In this document: piece by piece, positions 1-7,121 of the stretch
How positions within the stretch are numbered: the stretch's first letter is position 1
Layout: every line of letters begins with the position of its first letter
Assembly: GCA_944385065.1 (NCBI GenBank)
Contig: CALWVX010000044.1
Coordinates: forward strand, 1-11,076
DNA from: an uncultured Oscillospiraceae bacterium
Lineage (GTDB): Bacteria > Bacillota > Clostridia > Oscillospirales > Oscillospiraceae
Length of the DNA stretch: 11,076 nucleotides
Direction: 5' to 3'
The notes under the pieces: generated by a model
Databases searched by the model: none
What the model was told of the DNA's origin: nothing
The model's input: only the letters and a program-made list of their open reading frames with translations
Program-made: the position numbers and the translations under genes

Positions 1-698
1 GCCTCGTCGCTGTCGTCGGGGTAGAGGAAGGCGGTCAGCTGATGGGGGATGTCCCCCTTGTCGAACTGGATGCCGTTCCAGGGGGCGTGGGCGGGCTGTT
101 CCACATCGAACAGGTGCAGCCGGCTGGCCGTGCCGTTGTACGCCCCGGGGACGGCGATGTCGTACATCACCGCCTTCAGCTCCAGATCGCCGAAGGCGAC
201 GGGAAAGACCCGCCCGGTGGGAATCAGCCACCCGGGCTCCTGAATCCAGGGGTCGGGCTCCTCCGCCTGCTTGTCGTCTTCAAATTTCTGCCGGAACAGT
301 CCATAGTGGTAATTGAGACCCACCCCGTCCCCGGGCAGCCCCAGAGCGGCGATGGAGTCCAGGAAGCAGGCGGCCAGCCGCCCCAGCCCCCCGTTGCCCA
401 GGGAGGGCTCGGGCTCCAGCGCCTCGATGGCGGCCAGGTCCCGGCCCATCTCCTCCATCATCGCCCGCGCCTGATCCCGAAGGCCCAGGGCCAGCAGCTC
501 GTTGGACAGCAGCTTGCCCAGGAGAAACTCGGCGGAAAAGTAGTACAGCTTCCGGCTCCCCTCCGGGGCCGGCCGCCCCCGGGAAAGGTTCCCGCACAGC
601 ACCAGCAGCGCCTCATACAGCTGCCGGTCGCTGCACTGGTCCGGCTCCCGGCCAAACCGCTCCCGCGTCAGGGACTGAACCTGTTCTCTCAGCGTCAT
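1..698 (-). CDS. glgP: Glycogen/alpha-glucan phosphorylase, N-terminal part
   Basis: This is the first 232 codons of a GT35 phosphorylase. The enzyme cleaves alpha-1,4-glucan with phosphate to give glucose-1-phosphate in the cytoplasm. Family hallmarks are visible on the minus strand: YYFSAEFLLGK at residues 52-62, GNGGLGRLAACFLDS at 101-115 and NYHYGLFRQKFEDDKQ at 129-144. The family is usually about 750-850 residues, so roughly 70% lies beyond position 1, including the C-terminal domain with the PLP lysine. The start ATG at 698-696 lies one base after the malQ stop, and an AGGAG about 10 bases upstream lies inside the malQ end. The close spacing implies co-transcription and probably translational coupling with malQ. 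Identity is firm; whether it prefers glycogen or maltodextrin cannot be told from this part. Confidence 0.93.
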   Translation of the reverse strand, partial: MTLREQVQSLTRERFGREPDQCSDRQLYEALLVLCGNLSRGRPAPEGSRKLYYFSAEFLLGKLLSNELLALGLRDQARAMMEEMGRDLAAIEALEPEPSLGNGGLGRLAACFLDSIAALGLPGDGVGLNYHYGLFRQKFEDDKQAEEPDPWIQEPGWLIPTGRVFPVAFGDLELKAVMYDIAVPGAYNGTASRLHLFDVEQPAHAPWNGIQFDKGDIPHQLTAFLYPDDSDE

Positions 699-699
699 C

Positions 700-2205
700 T
701 CACATCTTCTCCTTTCCCATCCGCCGGGGCAGGCGCTGATACACCCGCATCTCCCGGTACAGGCGCCGGGCGGTCTGCTCCCCATAGCTGCCCGGCAGGG
801 CCCGCCACTTCCAGTTGTCTCCCAGGGTGGACGGCGTGTTCATCCGGGCCTCGCCGCCCAGGCCCAGAATGTCCTGCATCTGCATGACGGCCAGGTCGGC
901 GGGGGAGGCCCAGGCCCCGCGCATCATCCCCCAGTGGTATCCCTCCCGGCTGTTCAGCCGCAGATACTCCCTGGCGAAGGACACGTCCTTCCGGGGGGCG
1001 GAGGCCATCCAGCCCAGAATGGTGTCGTTGTCGTGGGTGCCGGTGTACACCACGCAGCGGCGGGGATAACAGTGGGGCAGATAGTCGCTGCCCTTGTCCC
1101 GGCTGTCAAAGGCGAACTGGAGCACCTTCATCCCGGGGAAGCCCGACTGGCGCAGCATCCGGCGCACCGACGGGGTGAGAAACCCCAGGTCCTCGGCGAT
1201 GATCTCCCGGCGGCCCAGCACTTCCCGCACTCGCCGGAAGAAGCCGATCCCCGGTCCGGGCTCCCAGTGCCCGTTCCGGGCGGTCCGGTCCCCGGCGGGG
1301 ATGGCGTAGTAGGCGTCGAACCCCCGGAAATGGTCCAGGCGCAGAATATCGCAGATCCGGAACTGAAAGGCCAGCCGGCGCAGCCACCAGGCGTACCCGT
1401 CCCGCTCCATCCGCTCCCAGTCGAACAGGGGATTGCCCCACAGCTGCCCGTCCTCCGAAAAGCCGTCCGGGGGGCAGCCGGCCACCTGGGTGGGCCGCCC
1501 CTCCCCGTCCAGCTGAAACTGCTCCGGATCGGCCCACACGTCGGCGCTGTCCCCGGCCGCGTAGATGGGCAGATCCCCGATGACGGAGATGCCCTTCCGG
1601 CCGGCCCGCTCCTTCAGCGCCCGCCACTGGCGGAAAAACAGGTACTGCACCCCCTGCCAGAAGCGCACCTCCCCGGCCAGCTCTGCCCTGGCCCGGTCCA
1701 TCGCCGGCCCCTCCCGCAGCCGCAGTTCCCGGGGCCACTCCTGCCAGGAGGCACCCCCGAACTTCCCCTTCAGGGCCATGAACAGGGCGTAATCCTCCAG
1801 CCAGTCGGCCTCCTCCCGGCAGAATCGGTCCAGCTCCTCCTTCTCCCGCTCCTCCAGCCGCCCGCAGGCCAGCCGCAGCACCGGATACCGGTTCTCATAC
1901 AGGGCCTCATAGTCCACCTGCTCCGGGTCACTCCCCCAGTTCCGGCCGGCGTACTCCTCCCGCCTCAGCAGCCCCTGCTCCGCCAGATCGTCCAGATCAA
2001 TGAAATAGGGGTTACCCGCGAAGGAGGAGAAGGACTGATAGGGGGAATCTCCATAGCTGGTGGGTCCCACCGGCAGAATCTGCCAGCAGGACTGCCCCGC
2101 CGCGGCCAGAAAATCCACAAACTCCCGGGCCGCCGCCCCCATGGTCCCGATGCCGTGGGGGGAGGGCAGACTGGAAATGGGCATCAAAATTCCCGCTCGC
2201 CTCAT
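700..2205 (-). CDS. malQ: 4-alpha-glucanotransferase (amylomaltase, GH77)
   Basis: The protein has 501 residues, typical for bacterial MalQ. It transfers alpha-1,4-glucan segments between maltodextrins and releases glucose, working with the phosphorylase encoded next to it. GH77 motifs are present: DLPIYAAGDSADVW near 211-224, RLDHFRG with the nucleophile Asp291, IIAEDLG with the acid/base Glu338, and GTHDNDT with the transition-state Asp392. An N-terminal GILMPISSLPSPHGIG is also typical. A GTG at 2214 would give three more residues and a 4-base overlap with the lacI-type gene, but it sits one base from the GGAG. The ATG at 2205-2203 lies about 10 bases after AAGGAG and fits much better. The gene lies 5 bases after the regulator stop and 1 base before glgP, so it is the middle gene of a three-gene operon. 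Confidence 0.95.
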   Translation of the reverse strand: MRRAGILMPISSLPSPHGIGTMGAAAREFVDFLAAAGQSCWQILPVGPTSYGDSPYQSFSSFAGNPYFIDLDDLAEQGLLRREEYAGRNWGSDPEQVDYEALYENRYPVLRLACGRLEEREKEELDRFCREEADWLEDYALFMALKGKFGGASWQEWPRELRLREGPAMDRARAELAGEVRFWQGVQYLFFRQWRALKERAGRKGISVIGDLPIYAAGDSADVWADPEQFQLDGEGRPTQVAGCPPDGFSEDGQLWGNPLFDWERMERDGYAWWLRRLAFQFRICDILRLDHFRGFDAYYAIPAGDRTARNGHWEPGPGIGFFRRVREVLGRREIIAEDLGFLTPSVRRMLRQSGFPGMKVLQFAFDSRDKGSDYLPHCYPRRCVVYTGTHDNDTILGWMASAPRKDVSFAREYLRLNSREGYHWGMMRGAWASPADLAVMQMQDILGLGGEARMNTPSTLGDNWKWRALPGSYGEQTARRLYREMRVYQRLPRRMGKEKM

Positions 2206-2210
2206 GGCTC

Positions 2211-3233
2211 TCACACTCCTTTTTTCTCTTCTCTCGGCCGGGCCACACTCGCCCCCTCCAGCAGCCGGAAGGGGGCCGTCTCATGAACCGGTTCTCCCTC
2301 CTCCCGGATCTGGGCCAGCAGGAGCTCCACCCCCCGCCGCGCCATCAAGTCGGTGTCCTGACAGACAGTGGTCAGCCGGGGAACGGAATACCGGGCCAGA
2401 AACACCCCGTCATAGCCCATGACCGACACGTCCTCAGGCACCCGCAGGTTCAGATCCCCCAGCGCCCGGATGGCCCCGATGGCCAGCACGTCGCTCATGG
2501 CAAAGACGGCTGTCACCTCCGGGCACCGCTCCATCAGCCGCCGGGCGGCGGCGTAGCCGTCGGCCATATCGTACCGGCAGGGCTCCGTCCGACCTTCGTC
2601 CAGAGACAGTCCCCGCGCCTCCAGCGCCCGGCGGCAGCCCCGCAGCCGCTGCCGTCCGATCTGGGACAGGGGCTGCCCGCCCCCCAGCACGCCGATCTCC
2701 CGGTGCCCCCGGTCCAGCAGGTAGGAGACGGCCTGAAAGGCCGCCTCCTCGTCGTCGGTGGTCAGGGAGGACAGATGCGCAAAGCCCAGCCCCCGGGCGG
2801 AACCGGTGAGCAGCACGCAGGGAACTGTGACTCCGGCAAAGGAGCGCTGAAAGTCCCAGGCCGCGCCCCCCAGGAAGAGAATGCCCGCCGGCTTGCGCTC
2901 CCGGCACAGCTGGGCGGCAAAGGCCGCCCCGTCGGCGGCCTCGTCCAGATAATACAGCTCTGCCTGCCGTCCCCGCTCCCGGAGCAGCGCCTGCGCCCGC
3001 TCCACCAGGTCGGCAAAGAGCAGATTCTGACTTCCCTGCACCAGGACGGCGACGCCGGTGTCCTGGCGCTGCTTCAGGTGTCTGGCGTTGTTGTTGGGGT
3101 GAAAGTCCTGTTCGGCCACCACGGCCAGCACCCGCTTCCGGGTCTCCTCGCTCACATCCCGGCCGCCGTTGAGCACCCGGGATACCGTGGCCACTCCGCA
3201 CCCCGCCAGCCGGGCAATATCTTTGATGGTCAT
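2211..3233 (-). CDS. LacI-family transcriptional regulator of the glycogen/maltodextrin operon
   Basis: This is a 340-residue LacI/GalR-type repressor. The N-terminal helix-turn-helix covers about residues 2-26 (IKDIARLAGCGVATVSRVLN), followed by the hinge region (NNNARHLK near 47-54). A periplasmic-binding-protein-like effector domain follows from about residue 60, with the characteristic DVLAIGAIRALGDLNLRVP and DVSVMGYDG segments near the C-terminus. The ATG at 3233-3231 follows a weak purine-rich GAGAG stretch. It is the first gene of the operon with malQ and glgP, so its likely job is control of alpha-glucan use, with a maltodextrin or related sugar as effector. That target is inferred from context only. 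A palindrome with a central CG lies 32 bases upstream and suggests autoregulation. Confidence 0.92.
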   Translation of the reverse strand: MTIKDIARLAGCGVATVSRVLNGGRDVSEETRKRVLAVVAEQDFHPNNNARHLKQRQDTGVAVLVQGSQNLLFADLVERAQALLRERGRQAELYYLDEAADGAAFAAQLCRERKPAGILFLGGAAWDFQRSFAGVTVPCVLLTGSARGLGFAHLSSLTTDDEEAAFQAVSYLLDRGHREIGVLGGGQPLSQIGRQRLRGCRRALEARGLSLDEGRTEPCRYDMADGYAAARRLMERCPEVTAVFAMSDVLAIGAIRALGDLNLRVPEDVSVMGYDGVFLARYSVPRLTTVCQDTDLMARRGVELLLAQIREEGEPVHETAPFRLLEGASVARPREEKKGV

Positions 3234-3264
3234 TCGCTTTCTCTCTCTTTCCGGCTCCGCCGTT

Positions 3265-3280
3265 CTGGAATCGTTTCCAG
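3265..3280. promoter_or_regulatory. Palindromic LacI-type operator
   Basis: CTGGAATCGTTTCCAG has perfect 6-base arms (CTGGAA/TTCCAG) around a 4-base centre containing CG, the layout of LacI/GalR-family operators and of CcpA cre sites. It begins 15 bases after the -10 hexamer of the minus-strand promoter, so a bound repressor would sit in the early transcribed region. The protein encoded immediately downstream is the natural candidate to bind it; CcpA is the alternative. Confidence 0.7.
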
Positions 3281-3295
3281 CATCACTTAAGCAGG

Positions 3296-3324
3296 ATCAT
3301 ACCCCCTTTCTCCACCGGAGGCAA
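3296..3324 (-). promoter_or_regulatory. Sigma-A promoter of the lacI-type/malQ/glgP operon
   Basis: On the minus strand, TTGCCT (3324-3319) is followed after exactly 17 bases by TATGAT (3301-3296). The -10 matches five of six consensus bases. Transcription would start near position 3289 and run through the operator at 3280-3265 into the regulator gene. Confidence 0.7.
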
Positions 3325-3437
3325 GCAGTTTTGCCCCCTTCCCCGGATTTTTGTGGGAATCTCAAAAATGTCCCGCTCATTTTTGTGCAACCCGCCCGCT
3401 TCCACAAACAGGAAGCCCAATTTTCATGAGATTTTCA

Positions 3438-3466
3438 TTGTCATCTTCTGGAGAATCCAGTATAAT
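3438..3466 (+). promoter_or_regulatory. Sigma-A promoter of the cytidylate-kinase-like operon
   Basis: TTGTCA (3438-3443), a 17-base spacer and a perfect TATAAT (3461-3466). It is divergent from the lacI-type operon promoter about 110 bases away. It gives a leader of about 50 bases before the ATG at 3523. Confidence 0.8.
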
Positions 3467-3480
3467 GAAGATAGAAAGCT

Positions 3481-3512
3481 GGGGCCTCCGGCCCCGCTTG
3501 CGCAGCGGAGGA
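3481..3512 (+). promoter_or_regulatory. Leader with competing hairpins overlapping the ribosome binding site
   Basis: Three helices are possible in the leader. GGGGCC/GGCCCC (3481-3486 with 3490-3495) makes a tight hairpin. CCTCCG (3485-3490) can instead pair with CGGAGG (3506-3511), which is the start of the GGAGGAGG ribosome binding site. CCGCT/AGCGG (3494-3498 with 3504-3508) also touches the site. These helices exclude one another in part. Whether this regulates translation is inference; GC-rich sequence forms such helices easily. Confidence 0.3.
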
Positions 3513-3522
3513 GGTGCACCAT

Positions 3523-4152
3523 ATGAATCCTTATGTGGTATCCATCAGCCGGGAATACGGCAGCGGCGGCCGCCTGATCGGCAAACAGCTGGCTCAGCGG
3601 CTGGGCATCCCATGCTATGACCGCACCATCATCCAGATGGCCGCTGAAAAAAGCGGCCTGTCTCCTGACTTTGTCGCCCGGGCCGGCGAGCGGCTCCGGG
3701 GCCGTTTTCATCTGGTCCCGTCCGCCGGCGGGGGCAATCCCGCCTTTTCGGATCAGCGCGTCCCCGTCGGCCAGCAGGTCTTTTTCGCCCAGTCGGAGGT
3801 CATTCTGAAGCTGGCCGACCAGGGCCCCTGTGTCATCGTGGGCCGGTGCAGCGACTATGTGCTGGCCGGAAAGCCCGGCTGTCTGAAGGTCTTTCTCCAC
3901 GCCGACCTGTCCAGCCGCGTGCGCCGGTGCCTGGAGGAATATCACCTGCCCCCCGAGGGGGTGGAGCAGCGCATCCGCCAGACCGACCGGGACCGCTCCA
4001 GCTACTACTCCCACTACACCGGCCAGACCTGGGGCGACATGCGCAACTTTGACCTGACGTTGAATACCGCCGTCACCGGGGTGGACGGGGCGGTGGAGGT
4101 CATCGCCGCCCTGGTGAAGGCCCGCCTCAGCGGGCAGGAGGGGGCGGAATGA
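3523..4152 (+). CDS. Cytidylate kinase-like family protein (P-loop NMP kinase fold)
   Basis: This is a 209-residue cytoplasmic protein resembling the cytidylate-kinase-like family (Cytidylate_kin2), which is common in Clostridia and of unsettled substrate. It opens with the glycine-rich segment SISREYGSGGRLIGKQLA (residues 7-24) in the P-loop position, then a CYDRTIIQMAAEKSGLS stretch. A core strand VIVGRCSDYVL follows near 104-114, and DRDRSSYYSHYTGQTW (155-170) lies in the arginine-rich lid region. It lacks clear identity to true Cmk, which is usually about 220-230 residues and essential elsewhere, so nucleotide phosphorylation is likely but the substrate is unknown. The ATG at 3523 lies eight bases after AGGAGG and is preferred over GTG at 3514, which overlaps the ribosome binding site. 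Its stop overlaps the next start by ATGA, so the two are translationally coupled. Confidence 0.85.
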   Translation: MNPYVVSISREYGSGGRLIGKQLAQRLGIPCYDRTIIQMAAEKSGLSPDFVARAGERLRGRFHLVPSAGGGNPAFSDQRVPVGQQVFFAQSEVILKLADQGPCVIVGRCSDYVLAGKPGCLKVFLHADLSSRVRRCLEEYHLPPEGVEQRIRQTDRDRSSYYSHYTGQTWGDMRNFDLTLNTAVTGVDGAVEVIAALVKARLSGQEGAE

Positions 4153-4808
4153 TCTCCCTCCAGCTCTCCCTTCCCCAGGGGCACGGAAAAAACTATATCG
4201 CCGCCGTGGAGGGCGCGGGCGCCCTTCCCCGGGGGGGCTACTGCCCCGCCCCCGACCTGAGCTGCGCCGGCCTGATCCTGTGCGGCGGGGAGGATCTGGA
4301 CTGGACCCTGTTCGCCGACCGGGATCAGGGCTCCGAGCCCCCCGACCGGGACCGGGACCAGGCCGAGCTGGCACTGTGCCGCGCCTTTCTCCAGGCGGGC
4401 AGGCCCATCCTGGGGATCTGCCGGGGGATGCAGCTGCTCAACGTGGCGCTGGGGGGCGACCTGATTCAGGACCTGCCGCCCCAGGTACGCCCCTTCCACA
4501 CCCGAAAGGGCGGGGATCAGGTCCACCCGATCCGCTGCGAGGAAGGTTCCTTTCTCCACCGGCTGTACGGCCCCCTGTTCCCGGTGAACAGCTCACACCA
4601 TCAGGCGGTGGGCCGCCTGGGGGAGGGTTTGCGGGCGGCCGCCTGGTCTGAAGGCGGCTTTCTGGAGGCCGTGGAGCTGGCCGGCCGGCCGGTGCTGGGA
4701 GTCCAGTTCCACCCGGAGCGCATGGCCTTCGCCCGCCGGCGGGCGGACACCGTGGACGGCGCCCCCATTTTCAATTACTTTGTCAACCTGTGCGGAGAGA
4801 GCATCTGA
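4149..4808 (+). CDS. Gamma-glutamyl-gamma-aminobutyrate hydrolase family protein (peptidase C26, class I amidotransferase fold)
   Basis: This 219-residue protein has the class I glutamine-amidotransferase fold of the PuuD/C26 group. Members hydrolyse gamma-glutamyl amide bonds. The nucleophile is Cys91 in GICRGMQ, and the rest of the triad is His188 and Glu190 in VQFHPE. The family signatures GGEDLD (46-51) and PVNSSHHQAV (145-154) are also present. It is about 30 residues shorter than E. coli PuuD, mainly at the N-terminus, but the active site is complete. An AGGAGG seven bases before the ATG supports the start, which overlaps the kinase-like gene by four bases. No polyamine or GABA genes are nearby. 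The substrate is therefore unknown; a gamma-glutamyl peptide or cell-wall-related substrate is possible given the carboxypeptidase downstream. Confidence 0.88.
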   Translation: MISLQLSLPQGHGKNYIAAVEGAGALPRGGYCPAPDLSCAGLILCGGEDLDWTLFADRDQGSEPPDRDRDQAELALCRAFLQAGRPILGICRGMQLLNVALGGDLIQDLPPQVRPFHTRKGGDQVHPIRCEEGSFLHRLYGPLFPVNSSHHQAVGRLGEGLRAAAWSEGGFLEAVELAGRPVLGVQFHPERMAFARRRADTVDGAPIFNYFVNLCGESI

Positions 4809-4860
4809 CCCGCTCCCCTTCCGCCTCACTTTTTACTTTCACTTCGGAGGTACATCTGCC

Positions 4861-5805
4861 ATGCATATCCCCGCGCCCCGTCTGCTCTCCCTGCTTCTGC
4901 TCCCCCCGCTGGCGGCCGGCATGCTTGCCGCGGGCGCCCTCACCACCCGGGCCGCCGATCAGGAGCAGGAGCGCTTCACCATCTCCTCCATTTCCCTCAC
5001 CCCGGCTCAGGCGTCATCGGACGCCTCCCCGGAGTCGCTGCCCTTCGCCCGACCCGACCGGATGGAGCGCTATCAGGCCTGGGCGGAGGCCAACCCGGAC
5101 TGGACCGCGGCTCAGACCGTGCTGTGGGTGAATATGGACCGGGACCGTCCTTTTTACACCGATCCCGACACCGTGGAGCAGCCGGACAGCCTGACCGTTC
5201 TGGTCAACAAATATCATCTGCTCTCCGCCGACTACGTCCCCGAGCTGGAGAGCGTGGGGGCGGGCTACGGCTCGGGCTCCCTGCGGCCCCAGGCCGCAGA
5301 CGCCTTCCGGGCCATGGCTGACGCCGCCCGGGCCGACGGCATCTCTCTGCGCAGCGTGTCCGCCTACCGCTCCTATGACCGGCAGGAGAGCATTTACCGC
5401 CGATACCTGTCCCAGGACAGCCAGAGCAGCGTGGACACCTACTCCGCCCGCCCCGGCTCCTCCGAGCACCAGACCGGTCTGGCCCTGGACATCAACGTGG
5501 CCAGTCTAAAGGCCCACTTTGAAGACACTCCCGCCTATGCCTGGCTGGTGGAACACTGCGCCGAGTTCGGCTTTGTGCTGCGCTATCCCCAGGGCAAGGA
5601 GTCTATCACCGGCTATCAGTTCGAGCCCTGGCACTACCGCTATGTGGGCCGGGAGATCGCCCAGGTGTGTATGGACCAAAACCTAACTCTGGAGGAGTAT
5701 TTCGCCCTCCAGCCCACTCAGTCGGAGCCGGACCAGAAAACCGCCGCCCCCACCGCCGAACAGCCGGCCCCGCCCAAGCCCGACCCCGATCTGCCCCTGA
5801 TCTGA
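4861..5805 (+). CDS. Secreted D-alanyl-D-alanine carboxypeptidase, VanY type (M15B)
   Basis: This 314-residue zinc peptidase is predicted to remove the terminal D-alanine from peptidoglycan stem peptides outside the membrane. An N-terminal signal peptide is visible: a basic start, the hydrophobic stretch LLSLLLLPPLAAGMLAAGAL at 8-27 and a likely cleavage near TRAAD (29-33), with no lipobox. The catalytic domain spans about 105-270. It contains VSAYRSYDRQ (166-175), SEHQTGLALDIN with zinc ligands His203 and Asp210, and EPWHYRYVG with catalytic Glu255 and ligand His258. The last 25 residues are proline-rich with no anchor motif. CGGAGG ten bases before the ATG at 4861 supports this start; an upstream in-frame ATG at 4780 would bury the signal peptide. 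It follows the C26 gene after 52 bases, probably in the same operon. A role in vancomycin resistance is not implied, since no van genes are present. Confidence 0.93.
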   Translation: MHIPAPRLLSLLLLPPLAAGMLAAGALTTRAADQEQERFTISSISLTPAQASSDASPESLPFARPDRMERYQAWAEANPDWTAAQTVLWVNMDRDRPFYTDPDTVEQPDSLTVLVNKYHLLSADYVPELESVGAGYGSGSLRPQAADAFRAMADAARADGISLRSVSAYRSYDRQESIYRRYLSQDSQSSVDTYSARPGSSEHQTGLALDINVASLKAHFEDTPAYAWLVEHCAEFGFVLRYPQGKESITGYQFEPWHYRYVGREIAQVCMDQNLTLEEYFALQPTQSEPDQKTAAPTAEQPAPPKPDPDLPLI

Positions 5806-5812
5806 GAAACAT

Positions 5813-5854
5813 AATCTGCCCCGGACCGCTGTGCGGTCCGGGGCAGATTTCTTT
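5813..5854. terminator. Bidirectional rho-independent terminator
   Basis: A perfect 17-base stem (5813-5829 with 5833-5849) closed by TGT is followed by TTTCTTT on the plus strand. On the minus strand it is followed by an imperfect T-rich stretch (TTATGTTT). It separates the convergent carboxypeptidase and dCMP deaminase genes and can serve both. Confidence 0.93.
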
Positions 5855-5858
5855 CAGA

Positions 5859-6344
5859 TCACTCCTGTTTTGGGGGCAGGGAGTCGTCCTCCCGGATCCA
5901 GTCCTCCACATGGACCACCGAATAGCCGGTCTCCGTGTTGCGGATAACCACCCGGTCGATGCCCGCGTTGATGATGACCCGGCGGCACATGGAGCAGGAC
6001 GTGGCGTCGTGGAGCAGCTCCCCGTTTTTCGCCTCCCGCCCCGCCAGATACAGGGTGGCCCCCAGCGTATCCCGTCGGGCCGCGGAAATAATGGCGTTCA
6101 TCTCCGCGTGGACCGACCGGCACAGCTCATACCGCTCTCCCGACGGAACGTTCATGGCCTCCCGCGCGCAGTAGCCCAGGTCCATGCAGTTCTTCCGCCC
6201 CCGGGGCGCGCCGTTATAGCCGGTGGCCACAATCTCATCGTTTTTGACAATAATGGCCCCATAGCACCGCCGCAGGCAGGTGGACCGCTCCAGCACAGTC
6301 TCGGCGATGTCCAGATAATAGTTTTCCTTGTCAATGCGCTTCAT
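5859..6344 (-). CDS. dCMP deaminase family protein (ComEB-like)
   Basis: This 161-residue zinc deaminase of the cytidine/deoxycytidylate fold most likely converts dCMP to dUMP for dTMP synthesis. Zinc ligand His79 and catalytic Glu81 lie in SVHAEMNA. The other two ligands are Cys117 and Cys120 in SCSMCRR. The N-terminal CYGAIIVKNDEIVATGYNG and the segment KNCMDLGYCAREAMN are typical of ComEB/dCMP deaminases rather than of tRNA adenosine deaminases. ComEB is named for its place in the competence operon of Bacillus, but no competence genes lie here. The ATG at 6344-6342 follows a GGGGGAG about nine bases upstream. The gene stands alone with its own promoter and shares a terminator with the carboxypeptidase gene on the other strand. 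Confidence 0.92.
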   Translation of the reverse strand: MKRIDKENYYLDIAETVLERSTCLRRCYGAIIVKNDEIVATGYNGAPRGRKNCMDLGYCAREAMNVPSGERYELCRSVHAEMNAIISAARRDTLGATLYLAGREAKNGELLHDATSCSMCRRVIINAGIDRVVIRNTETGYSVVHVEDWIREDDSLPPKQE

Positions 6345-6378
6345 GGGCGGAACTCCCCCTTGTTTGCTTGATGGGGAC

Positions 6379-6407
6379 AGTATAGCCTATTTTCCCAAAT
6401 CCTGCAA
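6379..6407 (-). promoter_or_regulatory. Promoter of the dCMP deaminase gene
   Basis: On the minus strand, TTGCAG (6407-6402), 17 bases, then TATACT (6384-6379). The spacing is ideal and the start codon follows about 35 bases later. Confidence 0.7.
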
Positions 6408-6487
6408 GTATTTTGCGTTTCTCCCCATTTCCGGCGGGAAAGCGCCGGAATCAAAGCGGAATTTACACTTTGTTTACGAATGCCTTC

Positions 6488-6516
6488 TTGACGATTTTCC
6501 CCGGACGCGCTATCAT
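6488..6516 (+). promoter_or_regulatory. Promoter of the membrane zinc-ribbon protein gene
   Basis: TTGACG (6488-6493), a 17-base spacer and TATCAT (6511-6516), each differing from consensus at one base. It is one of the best promoters in the window and lies about 80 bases from the divergent dCMP deaminase promoter. Confidence 0.75.
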
Positions 6517-6531
6517 AATTCTAAACAATTC

Positions 6532-6553
6532 CGGCAGGCGGCATCGCCTGCCG
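6532..6553 (+). other. Hairpin in the 5' leader
   Basis: Perfect nine-base arms CGGCAGGCG/CGCCTGCCG flank a GCAT loop, near the expected 5' end of the transcript and about 17 bases before the AGGAGG. There is no T-tract, so it is not a simple terminator. It may stabilise the mRNA; no riboswitch core was recognised. Confidence 0.5.
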
Positions 6554-6580
6554 TCCCTGTCCGTTCAAGGAGGCAAATCC

Positions 6581-6976
6581 ATGATTCGCAACGCCATCCA
6601 ACGCTTCATGTACGGCCGATACGGCAGCGACCAGCTCAACGTTTTTCTGATCGTCCTGTACCTGCTGTGCTATCTCCTGTCGGCTGTGACCGAGTTTCTC
6701 CCCCTGTACTGGCTCTCCCTGCTTCTCATCTGCGTGACCCTGTTCCGCATTCTCTCCCGGAACATCCCCGCCCGCCGGCGGGAAAACGCCAAGTTTCTGC
6801 AGGCCGCCGGCCCGGTGATCCAGTGGTTCCGCCTGCGCCGCACCATCCACCGGGACAAGGATCACCGCTATTTCAAGTGCCCCAACTGCGGCCAGCAGCT
6901 CCGGGTCCCCCGGGGCAAGGGGCGGATTACCGTCACCTGCCGCAACTGCGGCGCCAGTTTTCAGGAAAACAGCTGA
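6581..6976 (+). CDS. Small membrane protein with C-terminal zinc ribbon, function unknown
   Basis: This is a 131-residue protein whose cellular role I do not recognise. A short basic/amphipathic start (MIRNAIQRFMYGRYG) is followed by two hydrophobic segments at about 20-38 and 40-57, separated by a short turn, so it probably forms a membrane hairpin. A strongly basic linker (SRNIPARRRENAKF) and the arginine-rich WFRLRRTIHRDKDH precede a zinc ribbon with CPNC at 100-103 and CRNC at 120-123. That ribbon is probably cytoplasmic by the positive-inside rule. An AGGAGG seven bases before the ATG supports the start. It is a single-gene transcript with its own promoter, leader hairpin and terminator. 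A DNA-, RNA- or protein-binding membrane adaptor is possible but unproven. Confidence 0.82.
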   Translation: MIRNAIQRFMYGRYGSDQLNVFLIVLYLLCYLLSAVTEFLPLYWLSLLLICVTLFRILSRNIPARRRENAKFLQAAGPVIQWFRLRRTIHRDKDHRYFKCPNCGQQLRVPRGKGRITVTCRNCGASFQENS

Positions 6977-6982
6977 CACAGC

Positions 6983-7014
6983 CCCCGCCGCCTGTTCAGG
7001 CCGGCGGGGTTTTT
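6983..7014 (+). terminator. Rho-independent terminator of the zinc-ribbon gene
   Basis: CCCCGCCG (6983-6990) pairs with CGGCGGGG (7002-7009), an inner CCT/AGG helix extends it, and TTTTT follows directly. It begins six bases after the stop codon. Confidence 0.92.
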
Positions 7015-7046
7015 CCTGGCCGAATACTTTCCTTTTGCCCCGGACT

Positions 7047-7056
7047 ATGGTATAAT
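7047..7056 (+). promoter_or_regulatory. Extended -10 promoter of the FAD-protein gene
   Basis: A perfect TATAAT at 7051-7056 is preceded by TG one base before it (ATGGTATAAT), the extended -10 form. The -35 region is weak (TTTCCT near 7028-7033), as extended -10 promoters allow. Confidence 0.65.
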
Positions 7057-7121
7057 TATTGTGTCTGGCATGCCGACGGCCGGCTGCCCGAATGAACAAA
7101 ACAAGAAGGAGCGCACAAGCT

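Noticed and set aside
2206..2214. GTG at 2214 as the malQ start with a 4-base overlap
   Set aside because: It lies one base from the GGAG of the ribosome binding site; the ATG at 2205 has normal spacing and gives the usual MalQ N-terminus.
934..3290. Two long plus-strand open frames covering 934-2286 and 2283-3290
   Set aside because: They lie antisense to the well-supported malQ and lacI-type genes, are rich in Pro/Gly/Gln/His as expected for reverse frames of GC-rich genes, and lack recognisable domains.
4861..5805. Vancomycin-resistance vanY
   Set aside because: No vanR/S, vanH, ligase or vanX genes are nearby; the carboxypeptidase sits in a housekeeping-like operon and such enzymes are common in Clostridia.
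6532..6553. Riboswitch or transcription attenuator before the zinc-ribbon gene
   Set aside because: Only one simple hairpin is present, with no T-tract, no alternative helix and no recognisable aptamer core.
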